This document shows, piece after piece, positions 62,045 to 64,000 of a stretch of DNA of 64,000 nt; positions within the stretch are counted from its first letter, which is position 1; each line of letters starts with the position of its first letter. The position numbers and the translations under genes are program-made. The notes under the pieces are model-generated. The model made no database searches and was not told the DNA's origin. It was given only the letters and a program-made list of their open reading frames with translations. Origin of the DNA: Jiangella muralis (GTDB lineage: Bacteria; Actinomycetota; Actinomycetes; Jiangellales; Jiangellaceae). The stretch spans positions 232,322 through 296,321 of the forward strand of contig NZ_KQ434754.1 of NCBI RefSeq assembly GCF_001270745.1. The letters run 5' to 3'.

Positions 62045-62277
62045 CTAGGGACCCTGGCCGACTCCGCGCTCGTGCAGGGCATCGGCGAGCGCCCGGCTGA
62101 CCTTCGCCGCGCCGGTGACGTTCTTCGGCGACATGGACGCCCAAGGCGCCGGGCGGGCACGGGCCGAGCTTGCTCAGCTGCGCGAACCCGTAGACGTACG
62201 CGGAGCCCGACGCGGACTCCAGGCGGACCGTCCGGCTTCTCGTCAGCCGGCCCGGCGCCCGGACGAGCCGCCGACCG
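62045..62277 (-). pseudogene. Possible decayed gene fragment downstream of AAA ATPase
   Basis: On the minus strand one frame reads RTVRLESASGSAYVYGFAQL and another, shifted, reads MSPKNVTGAAKVSRALADAL down to a TAG at 62045. Both look like protein, but they are in different frames with a stop between, as in a frameshifted remnant. No parent family recognised. Confidence 0.25.
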
Positions 62278-63474
62278 TCAGACGGTGGCGTGTTTGCGCA
62301 GGTAGATGCCGAAGTGCGGGACGGTGAACGCGATGGTGCCGCGCTCGGCGGAGTAGACCAGCCCCTTCTTGATCAGTGAGTCGCGGGCCGGCGACAGCGA
62401 CGACGGCTTGCGGCCGAGGTAGGTGGCGACGTCAGAGGTGGGGACGACGCCGTGGGTGTCGTCGGAGAGGGCGGCCATGGCGCGCAGGTACTCGCGTTCG
62501 GCCGGCGTGGCCCGCTCGTACCGCGAGCCGAAGAAGCCGACCGCCAGCTCGGCCTCGGCCTCCGGCGCGGCCATGCGGACGTCGTCGGCGCCGATCGGGT
62601 CGGTGGGCGCGTTGTCCCACGTCACCTTGCCGTAGGCCTGCACGAAGTACGGGTAGCCCTCGGTGGCCGCGTACAGCGCGTCGAGCGCCGCCGCCTCGTA
62701 CGTCACCCCCTCGTCCTCGGCCGGCGCGACCAGCGCGCGGTCGGCGGCTTCGCGGTCCAGCCGGTCGATGCGCACGTACCGGAACAGCCGCTCCGAGTAC
62801 GACTTCGACGCGGACAGGACGGCCGGCAGGTGCGGCAGCCCTGCCCCGACGACGACCAGCGGCAGGCCCTGCTGGGACAGCTCGTGGCAGGCGGCGCACA
62901 GCGCGGACACGTCCGGTGCGGGGATGTCCTGCATCTCGTCGACGAACAGCGCGATGCCGACCCCGACGTCGCGCGCGACCCCGGCCGCGTCGACCAGCAA
63001 CTCGACGAGGTCGACCTCGATGTCGCCGGTGTCGGCCCGCCCCGTCGCCGCCGGCGCGTCGATGCCCGGCTGCCAGCGGTCGCGCAGCTTCGCGTCGTTG
63101 CCGGCCGAGCGCAGCGCGAACGCCTTCAGCACTCCGAGGAATCCGTCGACGCGGTCGGGGTCGCGGTGCCGCGGGGTCAGCTCGCGGACCGCCATGTGCA
63201 GCGCGCTGGCCAGCGGGCGGCGCAGCGACTGGTCCGGCCGCGCCTCGATCTTCCCGGTGCCCCACATGCGCCCGATGGCCTGTGACCGCAGCGCGTTCAG
63301 CAGCACCGTCTTGCCGACACCGCGCAGCCCGGTCAGCACCAGCGACCGCTCCGGGCGGCCCCGCGCGATGCGCTCCAGCACGACGTCGAACTGCTGCAGC
63401 TCGCGGTCGCGGCCGGCCAACTCGGGCGGACGCTGACCGGCGCCGGGAGCGTAGGGGTTGCGCACCGGGTCCAT
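62278..63474 (-). CDS. AAA ATPase (STAND/ORC-like) with C-terminal winged helix
   Basis: 398 residues. Walker A GLRGVGKT (49-56), Walker B IALFVDE (174-180), sensor-1 LVVVGAGLP, and a C-terminal winged helix (TSDVATYLGRKPSSLSPARDSLIKKGLVYSAERGTIAFTVPHFGIYLRKH). This pattern belongs to ATPases sometimes linked to nucleotide-dependent switches or toxin/defence loci, with a bound-DNA tail. TAGAGT is 6 bases before ATG 63474 (leaderless). A 17-bp hairpin lies just upstream. No effector gene beside it. Confidence 0.85.
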   Translation of the reverse strand: MDPVRNPYAPGAGQRPPELAGRDRELQQFDVVLERIARGRPERSLVLTGLRGVGKTVLLNALRSQAIGRMWGTGKIEARPDQSLRRPLASALHMAVRELTPRHRDPDRVDGFLGVLKAFALRSAGNDAKLRDRWQPGIDAPAATGRADTGDIEVDLVELLVDAAGVARDVGVGIALFVDEMQDIPAPDVSALCAACHELSQQGLPLVVVGAGLPHLPAVLSASKSYSERLFRYVRIDRLDREAADRALVAPAEDEGVTYEAAALDALYAATEGYPYFVQAYGKVTWDNAPTDPIGADDVRMAAPEAEAELAVGFFGSRYERATPAEREYLRAMAALSDDTHGVVPTSDVATYLGRKPSSLSPARDSLIKKGLVYSAERGTIAFTVPHFGIYLRKHATV

Positions 63475-63484
63475 GATCGGACTC

Positions 63485-63532
63485 TATGGGGTCGTCTAGC
63501 GGTATCCGTAGATTTCGCTAGACGACCCCATA
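63485..63532 (-). terminator. Terminator between VOC and AAA genes
   Basis: Perfect 17-bp arms TATGGGGTCGTCTAGCG (63485-63501) and CGCTAGACGACCCCATA (63516-63532), 14-base loop. Downstream of the VOC stop and partly over the ATPase promoter. Confidence 0.75.
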
Positions 63533-63555
63533 GGCGTGTCGCGGATCGGGGCGAA

Positions 63556-63963
63556 TCAGGTGTGCTGGTTCACCCGGATCTGGTTGCCGAACGGGTCGCG
63601 CAGCGTGCAGTTGATGCCGTACGGCTGCTCGGTCGGCTCCTGGGTGAACTCCACCCCATTGGCCGACAGCTCCGCGAACACCTTGCGGCAGTCGTCGGTG
63701 GTGAGGACGCACACCACACCGAGCGCTCCCTTTGTCAGCAGGTCCCGGACCTGACCGGCGACCTCCTCGCTGAGCGCGGGCGGGCCGGGCACCTCGAGGA
63801 GGAGATGCCGTTGGGGGTCGTTGGGCAGGGCGACGGTCAGCCAGCGCGTGAAGCCCATGTCGACGTCGTTGGAGACCTTGAAGCCGAGCTTGTCGACGTA
63901 GAAGGCGACCGCCTCGTCCTGATCGAGGACCTGGACGGTGGTGATGTTGATGGCGTTGAACAT
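63556..63963 (-). CDS. VOC-family glyoxalase-like protein
   Basis: 135 residues: MFNAINITTVQVLDQDEAVAFYVDKLGFKVSNDVDMGFTRWLTVALP, then LRDPFGNQIRVNQHT at the end, a standard VOC module. ATG 63963 follows TAGCGT by 7 bases, and the promoter-to-start stretch is nearly identical to that of the VOC gene at 6204. Substrate unknown. Confidence 0.88.
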   Translation of the reverse strand: MFNAINITTVQVLDQDEAVAFYVDKLGFKVSNDVDMGFTRWLTVALPNDPQRHLLLEVPGPPALSEEVAGQVRDLLTKGALGVVCVLTTDDCRKVFAELSANGVEFTQEPTEQPYGINCTLRDPFGNQIRVNQHT

Positions 63964-64000
63964 GGATTCCACGCTAGGGGCCGGCGACGGCGGCCGCTTC
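63964..64000. promoter_or_regulatory. Leaderless VOC promoter at right edge
   Basis: Minus-strand TAGCGT (63976-63971) 7 bases before the VOC ATG. The rest of the window is GC-rich with no further gene visible. Confidence 0.6.

Noticed and set aside
62278-63474. AAA ATPase as part of a known defence system
   Set aside because: The ATPase fold fits, but no nuclease, reverse transcriptase or toxin gene stands next to it; a VOC gene and non-coding DNA are the only neighbours.

Overview
The window comes from a chromosome with very high GC content (mostly above 70%). It has dense genes, many GTG starts, and 1-, 4- or 8-base start/stop overlaps inside operons. The gene content is that of a free-living actinomycete: a proteasome activator ending in GMYL, an LCP cell-wall ligase, an F420-type LLM oxidoreductase, two ECF sigma factors, and a pheA / serS neighbourhood. 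The signals fit a Jiangella- or Nocardioides-like genus, but the sequence alone cannot fix the genus. No transposase, integrase, CRISPR array, rRNA or prophage gene was seen. Two tRNA-Ser genes are present, GCT at about 9.5 kb and TGA at about 15.5 kb.

Layout. 0-6.1 kb: a minus-strand catabolic operon (NCS1 permease, LLM oxidoreductase, M24 peptidase-like protein, threonine synthase-like enzyme, second LLM protein cut by the window edge), divergent from a PucR/CdaR-type regulator. 6.2-17.4 kb: VOC proteins, lipoproteins, a nucleotidyltransferase, a small secreted peptide, the two tRNA-Ser genes, an LCP protein, a BpsA-like enzyme, an aminoglycoside-phosphotransferase-fold protein and a rhodanese. 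17.8-28.1 kb: an SRPBCC-ArsR-VOC operon behind a clear operator, an acyl-CoA ligase, an Amt ammonium transporter, a GH15-like protein, a YCII/ECF42 sigma pair, a RibD-like reductase and a second ECF sigma factor. 28.2-35.4 kb: a binding-protein ABC sugar transporter with an oxidoreductase and a type I sulfatase, divergent from a tandem-HTH AsnC regulator; this looks like a sulfated-carbohydrate catabolic locus. 35.4-47.6 kb: mixed metabolism (DUF389, D-hydroxyacid dehydrogenase, nitrilase-family amidase, MobA plus a partner, K+ channel, quinone reductase, Nudix), then a PadR-ABC-FtsX efflux operon and bpa. 47.7-59.7 kb: a conserved core with serS, a HAD phosphatase, a minimal GntR, pheA, a phosphatase-like membrane protein, NAT, a GT2 glycosyltransferase, arcA, a SEC-C protein and an anti-sigma-like ATPase. 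59.7-64 kb: a flavohaemoprotein-like protein, 0.8 kb of palindrome-rich non-coding DNA, an AAA ATPase and a VOC protein.

Regulatory style. About eighteen genes have a TAnnnT -10 box ending 5-9 bases before ATG/GTG and no Shine-Dalgarno, which indicates leaderless transcripts. Five share the exact form TAGCGT-N7-start. Genes with operators (ArsR, PadR, GntR) have dyads placed over the promoter.

Repeats and decay. Three 72-bp copies of a palindromic intergenic element (one inverted) and three copies of a second GC-rich hairpin element are scattered over the window. A VOC gene at 9.0-9.4 kb has an internally deleted duplicate at 8.44-8.51 kb. It keeps the promoter, start and stop and now forms a 14-codon minicistron just upstream of a nucleotidyltransferase gene.
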